Shown: positions 1 to 13,130, numbered from the stretch's first letter. The stretch: 64,000 bases of DNA from Troglohyphantes excavatus (GCA_963932185.1 OZ010675.1:1761268-1825267); one strand, 5' to 3'. The notes: generated from the letters alone by a model not told the origin. Translations and numbers: made by a program.

Positions 1-387
1 CTTCTCCTTGTAACCTTCTCTTGCCGAAATCAATTACATATTATAGTTATTGTTTAGTTTAAAAATTTCATTTCCTAAAATTTTCTTTAGGGAAATAGGT
101 GGTGTAAGAAAATTTCTCACGCACGAGTTTTCATGTCACTCATTTTGACGCGAGTTCTGGAGGGTTAATGGATATTTGTGTATATGTATTATACACATGA
201 TTTAGTATTATTGTATTCCATACATTATTTTATTTGACAGAATATTTAAAATTTTGCTAAGGATACATTATAGGATACTTTTTTTTGATACAGTTTTATT
301 TGGTGTTTTTTTTAATTGGATAAATGTTATTTAGCCCCTTTCATTTGTTAGTTTAGTATTTTCTGATTCTTTTAATGGCTCCCATTT

Positions 388-731
388 TGGCAATCCTACA
401 GGCAGCATAATAGCACAGGGAATATTTATGCAATGGATTTTTTATGATTTATACAATTAAAGCTAGGTGCCATAAATCGGTGAATAGGGGTTAAAAATGG
501 CCCAAATGTCTGCTCGCAGGGAGTATCAGCTGTTATCTTGCATAGTTAGATGCTGTAGGCTGGAGACCGCAATTGCCCGGTGCCATAAATCGACATTAGA
601 AGTCTGTGACATTAGCGCATGGTATGTACATGCGCTTAAAACTGTTGAGAGATGTAACATGTTGATTGATGGTGTTATCGTTCTGGTGACCATTTTGTTT
701 GCAAAAAAAAGGTCAAGTGTCCTATATCTGT
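388..731 (+). repeat. Interspersed repeat R1, plus copy
   Basis: It aligns with the complement of 29643-29962 from GGCAATCCTACAGGCAGCAT through CGCAATTGCCCGGTGCCATA and CTGTGACATTAGCGCATGGT to AAGTGTCCTATA. No terminal inverted repeats are seen. The short frame across it (497-805) has no recognisable product. It could be a SINE or a piece of a larger element. Confidence 0.7.
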
Positions 732-856
732 ACCAAAGCTGTTTTTTGTTTGCAATGATATCCTTTTGTATGAGAATTCTTTGTGATATTTTGAGATTTA
801 GATGACTTATAATTTAATAAATCCCTTTTCAAAAATAAATTGTTTAGCGACAATGA

Positions 857-1001
<145 letters not shown>

Positions 1002-1424
1002 TCTTTTGAAAGGCGGCCCACCTTGCCCGCCCTTTTTTCATCTCAATAGTGCCTTTATGCCCGTTTTTAAAAAACCTCCACCCTCTTTGGAAAAAATTCT
1101 GCCCCTCTTGCCCTTTTTAGTCAAGCACAATCATCCTTGCTTCATTAGCTGTCTTTAAAAAAGGCATTGATTTTATTTTTGTAAATTGGAAATAAGTGAA
1201 TTATGACAGTAGAAAAACAAACTTCTTTTTAACTACGCTTGTTGCATTATCACGATGATGCCATAGTAATTTCGAGCATGTGGCATTCCATGAATTTTAT
1301 TGGCATGTGTCCAATGTGTCATGGGTTGGCCACGCCTACCCCGAATTTGTTTTTTTGAAAGTGCCTTTTTAAAAACAAGAAGTACCTGTTTAACGACAGG
1401 GTGCCGATTTACTGCCAAATGCGT

Positions 1425-1435
<11 letters not shown>

Positions 1436-1461
<26 letters not shown>
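1436..1461. repeat. (TA)n microsatellite
   Basis: About 13 uninterrupted TA units. Confidence 0.95.
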
Positions 1462-1465
<4 letters not shown>

Positions 1466-1704
1466 ATTCTAGGGATTGCCAGTTAGGCAAGGAGCTGTTT
1501 TGAAATTTTCAAAACTTTTTTTTTCTGCAAGGTAAATGAGGTAGGTACTTATTGTCCGAGTTCGAAGAACAGCAAGCTTGTAATTAGAAGGTTTTAAATT
1601 CAATATTCATTGACCAACCGAAGATCGTTTGGAGGGAGCTAGTATATGTTAAATTAGTTGTAGTCCTGTTATCTTTACGTTGGTCGTGTTGTTAAAGTTT
1701 AGAT

Positions 1705-1805
1705 AGTGTGAAGTTAGCTTAGGTGTTGTCCTCGTCATCTAACCATGGTACAAAATGGAGAGATGGTGTCACTTAGTCTTCCGAATTATTCTTTGGCCCA
1801 TTGAA
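1705..1805 (+). mobile_element. Degenerate SINE body fragment
   Basis: GGTGTTGTCCTCGTCATCTA, then ACCATGGTACAAAATGG, matches the body of the tRNA-Thr-type SINE; both ends have decayed. Confidence 0.55.
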
Positions 1806-1849
1806 TAGTTCTTGTACAACATTAATTCTGACAATCTGAAGTATGAATT

Positions 1850-3440
1850 TTTTTTTATTTTTTGTGAGCTACTCAGTTGAAAAAACTGGTTTTGTATTAC
1901 ACTTATTTATTTGTTTAAATTAGAATTGTATTATTACGAAATGCCAAAATATACTTAGTTTAGAATAATAGAACAACGGTTTTTGTTACTTTATATTATC
2001 AGAGATTTCTAGAATATTTTTAAATGGATTTGGTTTATGTTTAAGGTTGGTTTCATGGTTAAGTGTGGACCTTCCTTGTTTTTTTAAATACTGGATATCT
2101 ATCCATTTTATTCTTGTATGCATGCATTGTACTAAATTTGAAATCCGCACTAGCTTAACGGTAATTTATAAAGAACACAATAAATATTTCATTAAAAAAA
2201 TTGTATACTTTCTGGGAGCAAAACCATTTTCTTCACCAGCAGAGAATAGTAAAAAAAGTGTCTATGCAGAATTTGAAATGTATACAAAAATGGATTTTTA
2301 AGGTAGCCACTTATAAATTAAGTTCTATTTGAGAAGCTTTTTTCAAAAAGGAACATTTTATTATTAGCTTCCATAGTGAACTCTGCCTAGGGACGAAATT
2401 CAAGTGATTCACTTTTAAATGAATTAGGACAATATAAGTGAATTGCTTGAATTTTTTCGTCAAGCAGTGTTAGCTCATAATCTTTGGTTTGCTATGCTGC
2501 TGAAGCCCAGCCAAGCAAATGTTCCCTTTTGTAAATAGGTTCCTCAAAAATTGTTGTTATCCTTATATATTTCAAGCCAATGGTCAGGAAGAGTTAGAAT
2601 AATATAAGTTTCATTTAATAAAGTGTGAAAGTTACAAAACATATCAAAATCTGTTATAAGTCAAGTTACAGATGGCATATCACTTTGATGTTTGATACTA
2701 TAAATCCTTAGTTATTCAGGTAATTGATTGGTTCTTAATTGCAAAAAATACCCAGACTATTAATTGCTTTTCTGTTTTTTCCAATTTGTCTGTACAACAT
2801 ATATATTTTAACTGTTTGATAGCTCATATGTTAATTTATAAAAGTATACAAATTTCAATGGATCTTTTCCTCTTACAAGAATGAGGTATTTAACCACCAA
2901 AAGAGCCTCAAACACAAAAAAAAAAAAACCAATTAAAAATGTTTAAATAGTTGTTAAATTATAAAATTTCATGAACATGTTTTTCTTATAGCTTTTTTCT
3001 GTTAAAATATTATGGGTAATTTTATAATTGAATACTGTATGAAAACGTTTAAAAATGTAGATATTTTATATGCCACACCATTTAAATACAAAAAATTGTA
3101 ATGTTATGTTGACAAACATTAGAAAAGTAAATATGCTGTAAAAAGGCAGTAAAGATTTTATTTTAAAATGCTGGCAGAATGTAAACTGTAGTTATGATTG
3201 AAATGATAGAGAATATTTCAAATTTCTTAAGTATTTTATTGATAATTTATGGATGATTACTTTTTTGTTTTAAACTTTTTCATGTCGGCTGTCTTGTAGT
3301 AATTAATGATAACTAATAAATAGTTTTCACTTTGAGATTGAAACTATTTATTTTTCACATCTTCGTATTAGTTTCCCATTGTGCACTTCCACTTTTTTGT
3401 TTTATTTTCTGCAGATGAGAGGAGTTACTTTGTTTCCAAA
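1850..3440. other. AT-rich intergenic or intronic DNA
   Basis: Only short chance frames and homopolymer runs; nothing else seen. Confidence 0.6.
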
Positions 3441-3509
3441 ACATGTTATGTTAATCCATTTTTAAGTTTTAATCTTGGGGCTAACTTAACCAAAGATAAT
3501 GGTGTGTGA

Positions 3510-3770
3510 AAGATAGGCCTTGGTACGCAGTGGCGCACAAAAGAAGCTGTCTGCGCAATGTATCTTGGGATATTGTCAACAGTTTCGTTATGCACAGAAC
3601 TTGAAGACCGCTCGGTGTGCACAAAAAAAACCTCATAGGCGCAATGCAGCTCTGGATACAGATTGCTGCGCAGAACCGATCGGTAATACTTTATATTCTG
3701 CCACTTATAGGAAAGTGGTTGAAGAAAAGTGTGATAATTCTTGAAATATAAGTCAAATAGTAGTTTTCCC
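3510..3770. other. Complex stretch, unclassified
   Basis: GC-richer than its surroundings, with frames open on both strands (108 and 74 codons). CTGCGCAAT, TGCGCAGAAC and similar CGCA words recur, which suggests a decayed repeat. No product is recognised. Confidence 0.3.
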
Positions 3771-4312
3771 AACTGTAACTAATGGGTGGTTCATTGGCTC
3801 TTGACCCCTTTTAATGATTTTTTTTAAAGATTTTAAATGCACATAAGTAAGATAATTGAGAATTGGCGCTAAAAAAATTCGTCGCTAAGATATATATTAA
3901 GTTATGAGAAACTGGGTTGCTATTCATTTTGTTGTTTTGTCATACATGTTGGCATTTTGCTTCCGAACGGTCTTTTAATAAAATTTATAGTACTTCACAT
4001 AAATAGTTGCATCTAATTTATTTTTTAAGATAGAATTTCAGTATTGATACCATTCAAGAAAGGAGGATTTTGCGAACATAACTATATTTTTTTAATGGGA
4101 AAAAATATTTTTGATTTACTTAGAGCAGTTTTAATTTTTCCCTTGTGAAAATACGTGTAAAATTGACGAATTATTCATTCGAATTATTAATTGACGAATG
4201 CAGACATTTCGTCAATTATTTAAAAAATTATAACTGCCAAACTAAATCGAATTTTCACAAATGCTCTGGATCATTTGTAGCCAATAATTTAATCTATATA
4301 CCTTTTTTTTAT

Positions 4313-4615
4313 TTATTTTTTTTGTTGAAAATTGGAAGACAAGTATCTAAAAATGTATGAATTGTTTTCGAAATTTTCTAAAATTATGACTAACATAAAA
4401 TAATGTCTAATATACTGATCGTATTGAAAAACAAATATATTCTCCTTATTTCCCAAACATTTCTTAATAAACTGGCATAATTTCATAATTTTAGCACATT
4501 TACTTTTGGAAATGCAAGCGGAACAATAAGACAAAAAGTCGCAAATTAAAATTTGCTCGAAATATCCGACATTTTTTCCTTCTTCGCTATTTTTTATACC
4601 TATCTTAATTGCCAT
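4313..4615 (-). other. Small open frame shared by Helitron-like copies
   Basis: A 100-codon frame whose central peptide, around KIMKLCQFIKKCLGNK, is also open in copy B (51271-51507) and, apart from a one-base insertion upstream, in copy C (near 60060-60200). A second, shorter frame in the same element (4999-5187) is a diverged internal duplicate, with SPKITKLSEFVKKCLINK at the matching place. I recognise no family. It may be a remnant of captured coding sequence or chance openness of a young repeat; I treat it as not a proven gene. Confidence 0.3.
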
Positions 4616-5165
4616 TTCTAATTTAATAGTAAAGATATAAATATAATCTTTATAACCTTTATCTTATATTATATTTTAAGTTTTAGCGAACATTAATACA
4701 TTTTTTTAATAAGAAAATATGTAATTTTAAATGACTTATAGCAATTTAGAAATTACGTTTCAAAAATCGGGGAGAAAAAACTTCAAAAAGTGGAGCGTGT
4801 TTAAATGTTCAAGAAATTTATAAATCCAAAACATATTCGAATTTTAAAAAAATGCTTACTTAGATTTCCAGTTCATACCTATTTGTACACTCCATAAAAA
4901 AATCTCTCCTCTTAATAGTGTTTCAGAAACTCGACGGACAAAATTACTTGTAAGCGAAATTTTATCAACGACGACTTTAATATTAAATAACTTATAAACT
5001 AATAACAGTATCGAAACAAAAATATATTCTTCTTATTTATCAAACATTTCTTTACAAATTCACTTAATTTCGTAATTTTAGGACTTTTACATTTTGAGAT
5101 ACGATCTGAATAACATTGAAAGAACTGAAAATTCCTCCTAGTTCTTACTTTTTTTTTTAAAATAG
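4380..5165 (-). repeat. Internal direct duplication of about 170-190 bp in the Helitron-like element
   Basis: The stretch near 4400-4540 and the stretch near 5000-5130 align: both contain a GAAACAAA/GAAAAACAAA tract, ATATATTCT, TTATTTCCCAAACATTTCTT-type sequence, CATAATTTC or TTAATTTCG, and AATTTTAG followed by CATTTAC or TTTTACA. The same duplication is present in copies B and C, so it predates their spread. Confidence 0.6.
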
Positions 5166-5199
5166 AGACATACAATTTTTTTAACACATCGCATCTTAA

Positions 5200-6340
5200 T
5201 GACTTTGGTTATTTGGTGTGTTTGCTGGATTCTTGCTGCACTGGATATGTTGAATATTTTGATGACTTGAAAACTTTTTAAGATCTAAAGTATTAGATCA
5301 TTTTTGAATAAATTGTAACTTGGCATGCAAGCTTGGTTCATGGGGCCTGTACCACTCCCAAATCAATATTCTCGGAAATTTAAAATTCAGTTTATAATTT
5401 AATAATTTATAATGGTTCTATTAGTCATATTAAAAAAAATCATATCAATAATGTTTTAAAACAATAAAATACTTTAAAATAAATAATATATATTTATTGC
5501 CTTAAATAATTGGTAAAATTTTTTTAATATTACGTCGTGCTGTTTTGTCATACAAATTTATTATGACTGTTTAGAAAGTGAATTGTTTGTTTTACGTAAC
5601 ACGATTAATTACTTTATGAAATAACCGAAGGTTATTAAAATATTTCTTTAAAAAAATACATAACAGTCGAATTGATAACCGGTTTCCTTTGGCGCACTTC
5701 GGTTGGTTGGCGCACTTTAAGTCGGTTAAAAAGTAATAGTGTTTTTAATAAGAAATACAAGATTCCGTAGGACAGGATATACCGATTTTTCGCCAGTTTT
5801 TTAATCATTTATAACTTAAAAAATTATATTTTTTTAGGAAAACCGACTTTAAAAAAAATGCGCTCAAAAGTAATTTTTTTTTTTTTAAATTTTACAAACA
5901 AGTTGAAAAAATTGAAATTTTTAATATAAATTTTATATTTAATACAACTTTTTGATGTTGGTGCTAATTTACAAAAAACATACCTAAATTTTGTTGCCGA
6001 TTTAAAAAAAGTTGTAAGATTGATATTAAATAATTAATTTTTTTCAATTTGTTCGTAAAATTAAAAATTATTTTTTACTTTTTAGTGTATTTTTCTTAAA
6101 GTCGTTTTTCCTTTAAAAAAAAAAAAAAGATTATTTCATTACAAATTTATAATATTTTTCTAATTTTTAAATTTTTCGGTGATAATGAGAATGCAGCGGA
6201 CACTTCCATAGGTATACGTCTCTGTATATTTCGTACAAGGAAACGTAGAAATTATACCTGCAAATCCAATTTAATTATACTTCTTCAGAAAATACAATTC
6301 TCAGTACAACAAAGGAACCTTAGATTAAAACTGGTTGTGT
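5200..6340. other. AT-rich DNA between elements
   Basis: Runs of A and T with long poly-T/poly-A tracts near 5870 and 6110. No gene or clear repeat boundary seen. Confidence 0.6.
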
Positions 6341-6349
6341 AGCTTTTGT

Positions 6350-6357
6350 GATTTTAT
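6350..6357 (+). repeat. Left copy of 8-bp target site duplication
   Basis: GATTTTAT, identical to 7106-7113. Confidence 0.88.
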
Positions 6358-6407
6358 CAGTGGCGGCCCGTGGTCGAAAATTTTAGTTCAGCCGATTTCA
6401 TGTAACT

Positions 6408-6428
6408 CCCCCCCCCCCCCCCCCCCCC
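6408..6428 (+). repeat. Poly-C run of 21 bases
   Basis: An uninterrupted C run near the left end of the hAT-like MITE. Confidence 0.95.
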
Positions 6429-6830
6429 GCCACTTTCCACAACCATACATGAATAGCCATTCTTTAAAATTTATTACTCAAACTCCTTTCCTTTCAACTT
6501 TTATGAAAGATAACATGTGAAAAAATAGGAAACACTTACTTATTTTTTGAAAATTAAATCAACCCTCCTTTCAAACTTGCGAATAGTTCAATTTTAATAT
6601 TAATTTAAGTAAAGAAACAACAACACACGTGTAAACTTATCGAAAACTATTTCCGTTTGGAGAGATACTTCGACATTCTTGTTTTCCTCTACCCCGCCCC
6701 ACCGATTCAGCAATGAACCAATCATTTAATCGAAATCCAAAGTATTGCAGATTTGAAAAAATCCTTTTGCGCTGCGTTTGTGTCGTCACATCCTGCATTT
6801 TACCGTGTTGGGGAAGTCATACCACGTAAG

Positions 6831-6844
6831 GTTGCCACGGCAAC
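6831..6844. promoter_or_regulatory. RFX-type X-box inside the MITE
   Basis: GTTGCCACGGCAAC fits the known RFX consensus GTNRCCNNRGYAAC at every position and is a 14-base palindrome apart from its centre. RFX factors drive ciliary genes in animals; whether this site is bound is unknown. Confidence 0.45.
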
Positions 6845-7105
6845 GATGCAGCCGATTTCGAACGAGGCGTTTTGGCTGCAGTTTTGATTGAATTGAGTTT
6901 TTTCCTTTCCTGAATTTGTGCATTACGGAAACAGGTTTGCTATTTATCGGAGATTTTTTTTACTTAAAGTTGAAATTTCATCTTCATTTCCAATTCTAAT
7001 ATTCATTTAAGAAAATTAGTAAAATATATAATTTTAGTTTTAAAATACACTAATAAAATTAGGTGCAGCCCGGCTGTACTTGCTGTAGTGCACGAGCCAC
7101 CACTG

Positions 7106-7113
7106 GATTTTAT
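7106..7113 (+). repeat. Right copy of 8-bp target site duplication
   Basis: GATTTTAT, identical to 6350-6357. Confidence 0.88.
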
Positions 7114-9120
7114 AATTTTTAAGTAAATACTTTTCTTATCTTTTTTGTGTTAATTATTCCACTATTTCAAAATTCACACTAACCACTATTTTTATTTAAA
7201 AAACCAGTAAACGTTACGAAAATGATTAACATTGTTAGCAGAAAAACAAATGATTTAGAAATATAATAAGTCAAAAATATTATTAAGATTTTAACATTTA
7301 TTTCAATCGTACTGGTTTGAAAACGCCTTTATAATTCTGAAACTTTATGTGTTCAACGAATAAGCAAAAATAGTTATACATCATTTTATAAATCAAATGT
7401 TTATTATTTTTTCTATATAGATAGAGTTGTTTTTCCAAAGAATTTGAGCAAATCAAAGGGTGTTTCTTTGATTTACTTATTTATTTCTTGGAAGCTATTT
7501 TCTGAGGAAGCTCAAGCGGATTACTAGTTTATGATAAAACATGCCCTAGGCAAACAAAAATCGATTTACTGAACAAACATGATAATATTGCTTCTACTAT
7601 CCTTTATATTTTCTTATTCAAGAATGTTTCATACTGTAGGTTGGTAATTGATATATTTTTTATTTAAGTTTCGGAAAATTTTGGGTTGTATAGTTTTGTA
7701 CGAGTATTTTTTTTTTATGAATTAAGTATTGTTGAAAAGTTTTGAAAAGAAAACTGCGTAAGATTTTATTGATCTAGCGATAATTCAATTTGAAATTCGT
7801 AGAAATTTTTTGTAAATATAGTTTAAATTTTTTTGTGTTTGATTTTAGCAATTAATTTTTTTTTAAACTTAATAATAGGGATGTGCCATATAAGTAAATT
7901 TCATTGAATTTATAAAGTATAATTTTAATTGATAATGTTACTTTATATTGCCAATGATAATTTGTAATCTATGTGTAAGGAGCATGCATGCAAAATCAAA
8001 CATATCAAAAAATATATAAATTAGCATTAGCATTGAATTTTATAAAAAAGGACCGCTATCCGTTTTTGCAATTTCTAAAAAAATATTTTCTAAATATCCT
8101 TTTTATTTGAAAATTTAAAATACGAAGCTCTAAAAAAATGCATGCATCTACTACACGTTTATTCTGTTTTCTGCGACTTACGATCAGACTGACATGTTTG
8201 TTTCTGCTTAGGCGTAATATACTTGCTTTTGCTTCATTTTTTTAATACATACTTTTAAAATTAAATCACTTGTTCACAGAAAATGAAGTTCTTTTCTGTA
8301 ATGTACTAGTTTAACCTATTATAATAAATTGGCAGTTACAAAATAGTTGGTTATGTTTTTAATATTCATTCACACAGTTAAGTGATCTAATTTTAATTTA
8401 GAATTTATACGAGGTATACATTATTCTGAAAGGAGCTGCCAATTAAAAGGATATTTACAACAACTCTTCATTGACTTAGAATAAATAGAACTTTGGAATC
8501 TTTCCTATATGATTTAGTGGTTTAGAGATGAAACCAGTAATTGCAATATTTCTTTGAAGGTTGAAATTTACGACACTCTTCGTGAATGACTTTGTTATAT
8601 TATAACTGATCGAGGTTTATTTTGGCTTTTTTCACCTCAAGAACATCTTTGACATCTAAGTTATTTTTTACTACACTCGTTTATATTTTTTTCCTCTCAC
8701 AATAGCAAAAATAATAATCTTAGAAAATATTATTCTTTGTTAATCAACATTACTATTTTTTGTCGGTGTACGACTAAAATATGTAATCATAATCGACAAG
8801 TAAAATACGCACATTTTTTTTAAAATTCTAGTAGACTAAACTTAATTCAACTAGAATTAAGTTGTATATATATAAATGAATTCGACAAAGGATATTTGGC
8901 ATGCCTATCTAGTGTGTCGGCCAATTTGTTTACTTTCTTGTGGTGCAGATGTAACATAATTACATTGCATCGCTATTGCATTATTTATACCATTACTTTG
9001 TGTCTCATTATACTGGATGGCTACAGACTGAATGATTTAGGTTATCGTGCCGTATATATAGCTTCTGTACATCGAAGTTATGTATGTTTGTCTTGCTACC
9101 GATGTCCTATAACAAGTTAA
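7114..9120. other. AT-rich DNA, nothing recognised
   Basis: No frame above 75 codons and no terminal repeats that I could find. Confidence 0.55.
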
Positions 9121-9129
9121 TGTACATTG

Positions 9130-9180
9130 TGAACGACTTAAGTGTTAAGCACTTCGAAGTGATTGGTGGTATCGTATTTG
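9130..9180 (+). repeat. CGAAGTGAT repeat family, short fragment
   Basis: GTGAACGACTTAAGTGTTAAG then CACTTCGAAGTGATTG resembles 26088-26130 (GTGAACAACTTAAAAGAGTT, TTTCGAAGTGATTTATTG). Confidence 0.5.
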
Positions 9181-9947
9181 AATTACAATGTTGCCATTGT
9201 GTGAGTAAATACTACTTTAGTATCATTTGTGTTTAATCGTGATGCCGATTATACAATTTTGGTAAATATGTACAGATGACGAAGGATTACGACTGTGGTG
9301 TGACGCAATCAATCGTCAGAACACTTGTACCAACATATTTTCTACGTTAAATGTTTACTAATATCTTTTTGTTGTTTGTTTTAAAATTGGAGATTCGAAA
9401 GTTGCAGATGTAAATACTAAATATATGCCAGTTCTCAATCGCATAGAATTCGCCCTTTTTTATACCTATGCGTCTAATCATTATCACATATGGGTGTTGA
9501 TTAAAATATATAGCTAAAAAACAACTGAAGGGCTTTTACTTTTGCCTAAAATGTTACTAATTCCGAGAAAGAAATATAATAAAGTTTTAAAAACATATAC
9601 CTAGTCAAAGAAATATCATAATTTAAAGTGTAATAATATTGTGTTATGGATATAGGTACTTGTTTATTAAATATATTTTCTAAATCTCTTGAAAAGGCGT
9701 GTATTTGAAAGCCTCAATTTACGTTGTTCTGTCAAATGAGTTACCGGAATTTTTTTCTTTTACAAAGTAAAATCTATGCATATAATCAGATACCATTTTC
9801 TCATCACCCCTGCTTGTCTAATAAAACAATCCACTGCATATAAACAATCTGTAACCTGGTGGTATCAACATTCATGATGAAAACCTTTATGTAATCAGTC
9901 TTGTGTTGTTCCAGTGGGTCTATAACATAGGCACCCATTTAACTGTT

Positions 9948-12287
9948 GGTGAATTCCGGGAAAATGTTGCCATGGCACTTAAAATTTTAAACTTTATGTT
10001 GAGTCATTTGTCATATACCATTTTTTTCAGAAAGATGTGAACTTTTTGAATCTTAACATATTTTTTTAAAATTAACACAATGACTTTTATAAAATCAAGG
10101 TCAAAGTCACTTCTTTACAATATGTTTTTGCAGTGCGGAATATCTACATTTTGTTTCATACTATAACTTGACTAAAATCCCTTACCAAAATAAAATAAAT
10201 AGGTTAACTTTTATACTTTATTCATGTAGTTAATCTTTCTATTAATTTTTTTTGCAAAAAAATATTTTTTAACCTTGAAATCAATAATTTATTAAGTCAA
10301 ACCATAAATGTCCTTCCGTTACCAAAATACTATATTTCAACCACCTCACTAAGAAACCATTGGGTCTACAACTTAATGAATTTTTGTACAAAGCAGACTT
10401 ATGACACTTATTAATTTGAAACAGCAACAATTTTATTTTGTTTTTAATTTAGATGTTTTTTAATGGTAACGGAAGGACAAAAAACATGGTAACGGAAGGA
10501 CATCAATGTGGTAACGGAAGGACATTTTTGTATTAGCCGATTTTGACTGAACTTTCCACAATTAAACAAACTAATTTTCAGTTATTATTGAAATTCAAAC
10601 ACATATAAATATTATATATACTTATTAACTATTTTCTATCTTAATACCCCCCCCCCTCTAATTAAATAAGTATGTCACAGATACATTGAGTTTCAATTAA
10701 AACTGGTACTACTTTTCTATTTATTCACTATATGGGTTCTTTCTACAATAAAGCCATAAAATGGGAAAAAGAAGAAAGTTTAAAAGCGATTTCTTACGAT
10801 GACGTTAAGTGACGCATACAGAATTTCGGCAAGAAAATATTGATATTAATGTATCACTATAAAATGTTCGCAAGCTTAGACCCCAGTTTGTTTTGTTACA
10901 AATATACCTTCTACTTAAAGTTTGTCTAAATTGTTTTGTTACCAAATATATGAATACTAATGAACAAAATTTAGCACATTTAAAATGAGAGTAATGGAAT
11001 GAAGACAGAAAGCCATAAAAAAAAAATACTAGAGTTCATTTAAAAAGTGCCTTTATGCTCTTGAAAACAAATCTGCACATTTTTAAAGCATATTTTTATT
11101 AAAAGACATGGGAATCTTGTGTTTTAATAAAAGAATTCAAAGAAGATGTGAAAATTGTAGTTGTACAAGTTGATTTAACATTCAAAAACCAACTTAACGT
11201 TCATGTTTGAACAGTATAACATCATGGCTACATTGAAGCATTTTTGCCATTAATCAAGGCAAAGGTACTGTAAATGTCCAAAGTGGTTAATGGGAAATTT
11301 ACCACTATTGCCCCATCAGATAAAATAATTGATTTCTCCATCAGATACAGTAATTCTCTCAAGAAAGATGGAACAATATCCTCCTCTTCCTGACATGCAA
11401 TACTTATTATTTAAAAACCAATTTCAAAATATATTATTGAGTATTGTGAGTACTCTAGTTCTACAGAAAGAAAGGTATTCAAAGAAAACATACAATCAAA
11501 TATAAAAGATGCAGACAAGGCATATGGGTCAAGCAATGCATTAGCAGTTAGTGACTTTTAGTTAGTCGAATAGCAAGGACTAAAAAGTATTATGTTAGGC
11601 AAGTGCTTCATTCAATGATGTCGTTGTAGAAATATTATGTTTAAGAAAATAAAATAATGAATGACTAAATTTATATTTCCTGAGAAAGAAGGTAACTGCT
11701 GGAATTGACTCAAATAAATAAATAACCAAAAATCGGATAAGCCAAAAATTTTAACAAATGGCTCTGGAAAAAGAATTTGTTGCAGAATTAGATTTAAAAA
11801 CAGCTGAATAAGCAGAATTTAACACCTATTATTCTTTTTCAAAATATTAATGAGTAAATTGTTGTAAAACAATCCAATTTTACACACTTGGAATTTTTGT
11901 CCTTCCGTTACCTTAAAAAAACATCATATTTTTGGGCATAATATAATAATTTCTAAAAACTGCACTGCAATTTATAATAATTGAACTCTCCTTTAAGTGT
12001 TCTAATTTTTCTAGATTTTTCCTTTTTACGGTTTAGCTGAACTTTTAATAAAAAGGTGTAAGTGTGGTATACCACTTCCAAAAAACGTCCTTCCGTTACC
12101 ATTACTAAAATTTAAATTAAAAAAAAAGTTATTAAGTACTAAATTCTAGATTTTGCATTTTTAATAAAATGCAGTAAAGTGTATAAAAATCTACCTATCA
12201 GTTATTTGAAATAATATATATATATATTTTAAATTATGACCATAAGTTGTTGTACAAACTGGCCTTCCGTTACCGCCGGAATTCACC
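9948..12287. mobile_element. 2.3-kb element with 12-bp inverted ends and repeated GGTAACGGAAGGACA motif
   Basis: The ends GGTGAATTCCGG (9948-9959) and CCGGAATTCACC (12276-12287) are perfect inverted repeats. The interior carries GGTAACGGAAGGACA at 10465, 10488 and 10510 on the plus strand and, inverted, at 10309, 11898, 12086 and 12261, the last two with one or two changes. Clustered subterminal motifs of this sort are typical binding sites of a DNA transposase. TGTT flanks both ends and could be a 4-bp duplication. No transposase frame remains, and I do not recognise the superfamily. Confidence 0.6.
10465..10524 (+). repeat. Triple 15-bp motif array
   Basis: Three exact copies of GGTAACGGAAGGACA, starting 23 and 22 bases apart, about two helical turns. 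Confidence 0.92.
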
Positions 12288-13130
12288 TGTTCCTTTTAAA
12301 TAATTATTATCTTAACTTAAAACTAAAGTTTAAATATATTCAATACTGTTTATCCTACTCTCTCGTATTCCTTCTCTATCACAAAACAACAACCTAGAAC
12401 CTAGTATTTTATTTTTGAACACTTTCACACTTTTCTATTTATAATGTAACAAAAGTAGCCCCCTCCCCCCATTAAAAAAAGTTAAACCAGCAAACAAAAT
12501 TTACATATTTGTCAAGGACGTGCATTCACATTCTTTTCAACGAAAATCTCCTTCAATGCTTTCTGTCGCATCTACCTACACATTCACTAAATACTCCGCA
12601 TTTTCCAATTTATTTTTCGTGGACCACTTTTGCCTGTATTTTTTTTGTGTCCGAAAACAAACACACAAAAAATATTTATTGCTACGTCGGAATAGGAGAT
12701 CTTTTCAGACTCGAAACGTGACCCCCGTAGATAAGCGAGTTCGTGCTGATTCAAGAGGACAAGGTAATATAAAAATAATTTATCAAAATGAGGGAGCTGG
12801 GATGGATGAAATCTATATTTAGGTCCTATATTTTTAGAGGAAGACGCTGCAGGAGTTTATCATATCAATTCTCTTTTCCATTCCATATTTTTATTATGAA
12901 GTTCTGGCGTTTTTGTGATCTTGGTATGTTCTTGTTCTTTTATAGATGTCTTGCTGCCATCTCTTTGTGAAATTGAAATGTTCTTTTTTTAGCCCCGTCG
13001 GGGATTCTTCTATTTTCCGGATTGTCTGCGGAGGAATGTGTTTATATGTAACATTTCTACTTGATGCACGGTTTAGTTTTCTGGGAACCCAGGATGTTTT
13101 ATCCGTTTGTTTTAACCTTTAAATAGAATT

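Larger units (their letters stand above)
3845..5168 (-). mobile_element. Truncated, diverged copy A of the 2.3-kb Helitron-like element
   Basis: This stretch aligns with 50752-52075 and 59545-60842. It keeps the 5' terminal region (minus strand, ending around 5168) but lacks the 3' half with the hairpins. It is more diverged than copies B and C are from each other, so it is older. The minus-strand terminus reads TCTCTATTTTAAAA preceded by TG, whereas the others have the full TCTCTCTATTTT. Confidence 0.75.
6358..7105. mobile_element. hAT-like MITE with 8-bp target duplication
   Basis: The left end CAGTGGCGGCCCGTG and the right end, read on the minus strand CAGTGGTGGCTCGTG, match in 13 of 15 positions. 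Both are flanked by GATTTTAT, at 6350-6357 and 7106-7113. An 8-bp duplication and CAGTG ends are the hAT signature. At 748 bp without a transposase frame it is non-autonomous. The interior has a 21-base C run and a GC-richer centre (about 6660-6890) that holds a perfect RFX-type X-box. Confidence 0.88.
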
